From Flavobacteriales bacterium UBA6049 (GTDB lineage Bacteria; Bacteroidota; Bacteroidia; Flavobacteriales_G; Salibacteraceae): a stretch of DNA of 6,889 bases. The notes beneath the pieces are model-generated. The model was given only the letters and a program-made list of their open reading frames with translations. It was not told where the DNA came from and did not search any database. The stretch is from assembly GCA_002429085.1 (NCBI GenBank), contig DIYR01000058.1, positions 1-6,889 of the forward strand, read 5' to 3'. This document shows positions 5,842-6,889 of the stretch, one piece after another; position 1 is the first letter of the stretch; every line of letters starts with the position of its first letter. A program made the translations under genes and the position numbers.

Positions 5842-6889
5842 TATTGGGGTACTAGCCTCTGAGTCTGAAATTAAGATAGCATAATCAATAAAATCTAAGG
5901 TTGACATACCTTTTACAGCGGCACCATTCGATTCATTGTCTGTCATTACAATCTCAATTAAATCTGGCTCTTTAGCCAAATAAGTCGAGTTAGCAGCGTT
6001 TAACCGAAACAATGTTTTATCCGAAAGTTTAGTGTCTTTTAAATGTTGAATGCCCAAAAAGTATTCATCTTCATAGTCACCAATTCCATAACCTCCTTCT
6101 GTGGTGTACCCTGTGTAATTTCCTTCCTCATCAAATAGTTCATCCCATACAACTTCGCTATCTGTAAAATAGCTCATTACTGTTACTATTTTTTCACTGG
6201 GATAAATGTTGTTTTCAATTAAACGGGCAAAGAAGTAGGGGTAGCCATTGTTGCCTTCGCGTGATTTTTCAATATGCGAAAAACCCATTCGTAATAATTG
6301 GGGGTTGTTCTGAAAATCATAGGCCTGACTCAAAGCAAGATAGTTGTTGTACATTACCTGTTCGCGCTCAACATTGTTAGAGAACGTAGACTTTAAGTTG
6401 CGTATAATGTGTTGAAAGGCAAAAACATCATGAATATGAGCCTCATATTCTGCCTTATTGAGCTCGTAGCTGGTAACGAAATTTTGCAGTACATGGTACG
6501 CATAGCTCAAATTGCCTAATGCAAAACTGGTAGTATCTGTTTCAACCATACTTTTAATAGAGTCAACTGGAGGAAAGCTAAGAGCAGTGGAATCTAGCAG
6601 TTCTAAAATGTGCTTAGAAACGTATTTGTAACTAACCTGATAATCTATGCCAACTACTGTTATCTTATCGGTTTCTGGCAATTGATCGTTTAGAGTTTTG
6701 AGTCGCTTCCATTTTTCATATACCTCAATGGTGCGTTCTTGCGATACGCGAATACCATATTGAACAATAAGGTCTTTTAGCAGAATAGTATCTCCGTTTT
6801 CTAAATACGTATTAAAGTAATGGGCAATGCTAAAATCGGTTTCTGGCAAATAATACTCTAGTACTCCATTCTTTCCCAAGGCTTGTATA
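5827..6889 (-). CDS. Erythromycin-esterase-like hydrolase family protein (5' partial)
   Basis: The gene runs off the right edge: the first usable start would be the TTG at 6879, but the frame stays open to the edge (adding Ile-Gln-Ala), so the true N-terminus, probably with a signal peptide, lies outside. About 353 residues are visible. Three patterns in the right order match the erythromycin esterase family (Ere/SuccA-like): a Glu in LPETDFSIAHYFNTYLENGD (Glu codon 6841-6843), the R-E-x-x-M-x-x-N string EREQVMYNNY (about 6342-6371), like the family's RDxxMxxN, and GFSHIEK, whose His (6274-6276) sits where the catalytic His is expected. ITVVGIDYQ (about 6643-6669) also fits. The GExxH segment that should come first is not in the window. 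The family covers macrolide esterases and many relatives of unknown substrate, so this is not evidence of antibiotic resistance. It lies 40 bp upstream of a lipoprotein gene. Confidence 0.68.
   Translation of the reverse strand, partial: IQALGKNGVLEYYLPETDFSIAHYFNTYLENGDTILLKDLIVQYGIRVSQERTIEVYEKWKRLKTLNDQLPETDKITVVGIDYQVSYKYVSKHILELLDSTALSFPPVDSIKSMVETDTTSFALGNLSYAYHVLQNFVTSYELNKAEYEAHIHDVFAFQHIIRNLKSTFSNNVEREQVMYNNYLALSQAYDFQNNPQLLRMGFSHIEKSREGNNGYPYFFARLIENNIYPSEKIVTVMSYFTDSEVVWDELFDEEGNYTGYTTEGGYGIGDYEDEYFLGIQHLKDTKLSDKTLFRLNAANSTYLAKEPDLIEIVMTDNESNGAAVKGMSTLDFIDYAILISDSEASTPIFEMK

Noticed and set aside
6877..6879. TTG as the real start of the esterase-like gene
   Set aside because: The frame remains open to the window edge and the family's GExxH segment and signal peptide would have to lie further upstream.
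5827..6889. Macrolide resistance determinant
   Set aside because: The match is to a broad family with many non-resistance members, the N-terminal catalytic segment is not visible, and there is no mobile or resistance context.

Overview
The window looks like ordinary chromosomal DNA of a Bacteroidota bacterium, most likely a flavobacterium-like member of Flavobacteriales. The evidence is moderate-to-low GC, start codons without clear Shine-Dalgarno sequences, one intergenic promoter matching the Bacteroidota TTTG / TAnnTTTG pattern, short lipoproteins ending their signals in a Cys, an outer-membrane barrel protein with the N-terminal domain common in this phylum, and a DEAD-box helicase with a Gly/Arg/Ser-rich tail. 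No genus can be named from the sequence alone.

Layout: one plus-strand gene, a DEAD-box RNA helicase that enters from the left edge already past its start, occupies 1-1778. It ends at a strong hairpin with a T-run (1797-1830) and converges on a run of seven minus-strand genes filling 1865-6889. In transcription order (right to left) these are: a 5'-truncated erythromycin-esterase-like protein (to 5827), three consecutive predicted lipoproteins of unknown function (5786-5052, 4936-4505, 4397-3774), a CsaA-type tRNA-binding protein (3675-3346), a GNAT acetyltransferase overlapping it by 20 bp (3365-2841), and an outer-membrane beta-barrel-like protein 19 bp further on (2821-1865).

How the genes may work together: csaA, the acetyltransferase and the barrel gene are packed tightly enough to be one transcript. 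The esterase-like gene and the first lipoprotein are 40 bp apart, but the lipoprotein has its own well-formed promoter candidate inside that junction. The other two lipoproteins sit behind gaps of about 110 bp and may be separate units. The helicase and CsaA both touch RNA or translation; the rest are mostly cell-envelope proteins. No shared pathway is visible.

No RNA genes, insertion sequences, CRISPR arrays, phage genes or defence systems were seen, and no non-coding stretch exceeds 120 bp. The least explained parts are the lipoprotein trio with the esterase-like gene, and a palindromic motif recurring in two of the intergenic regions. I do not see a convincing new multi-gene system here.
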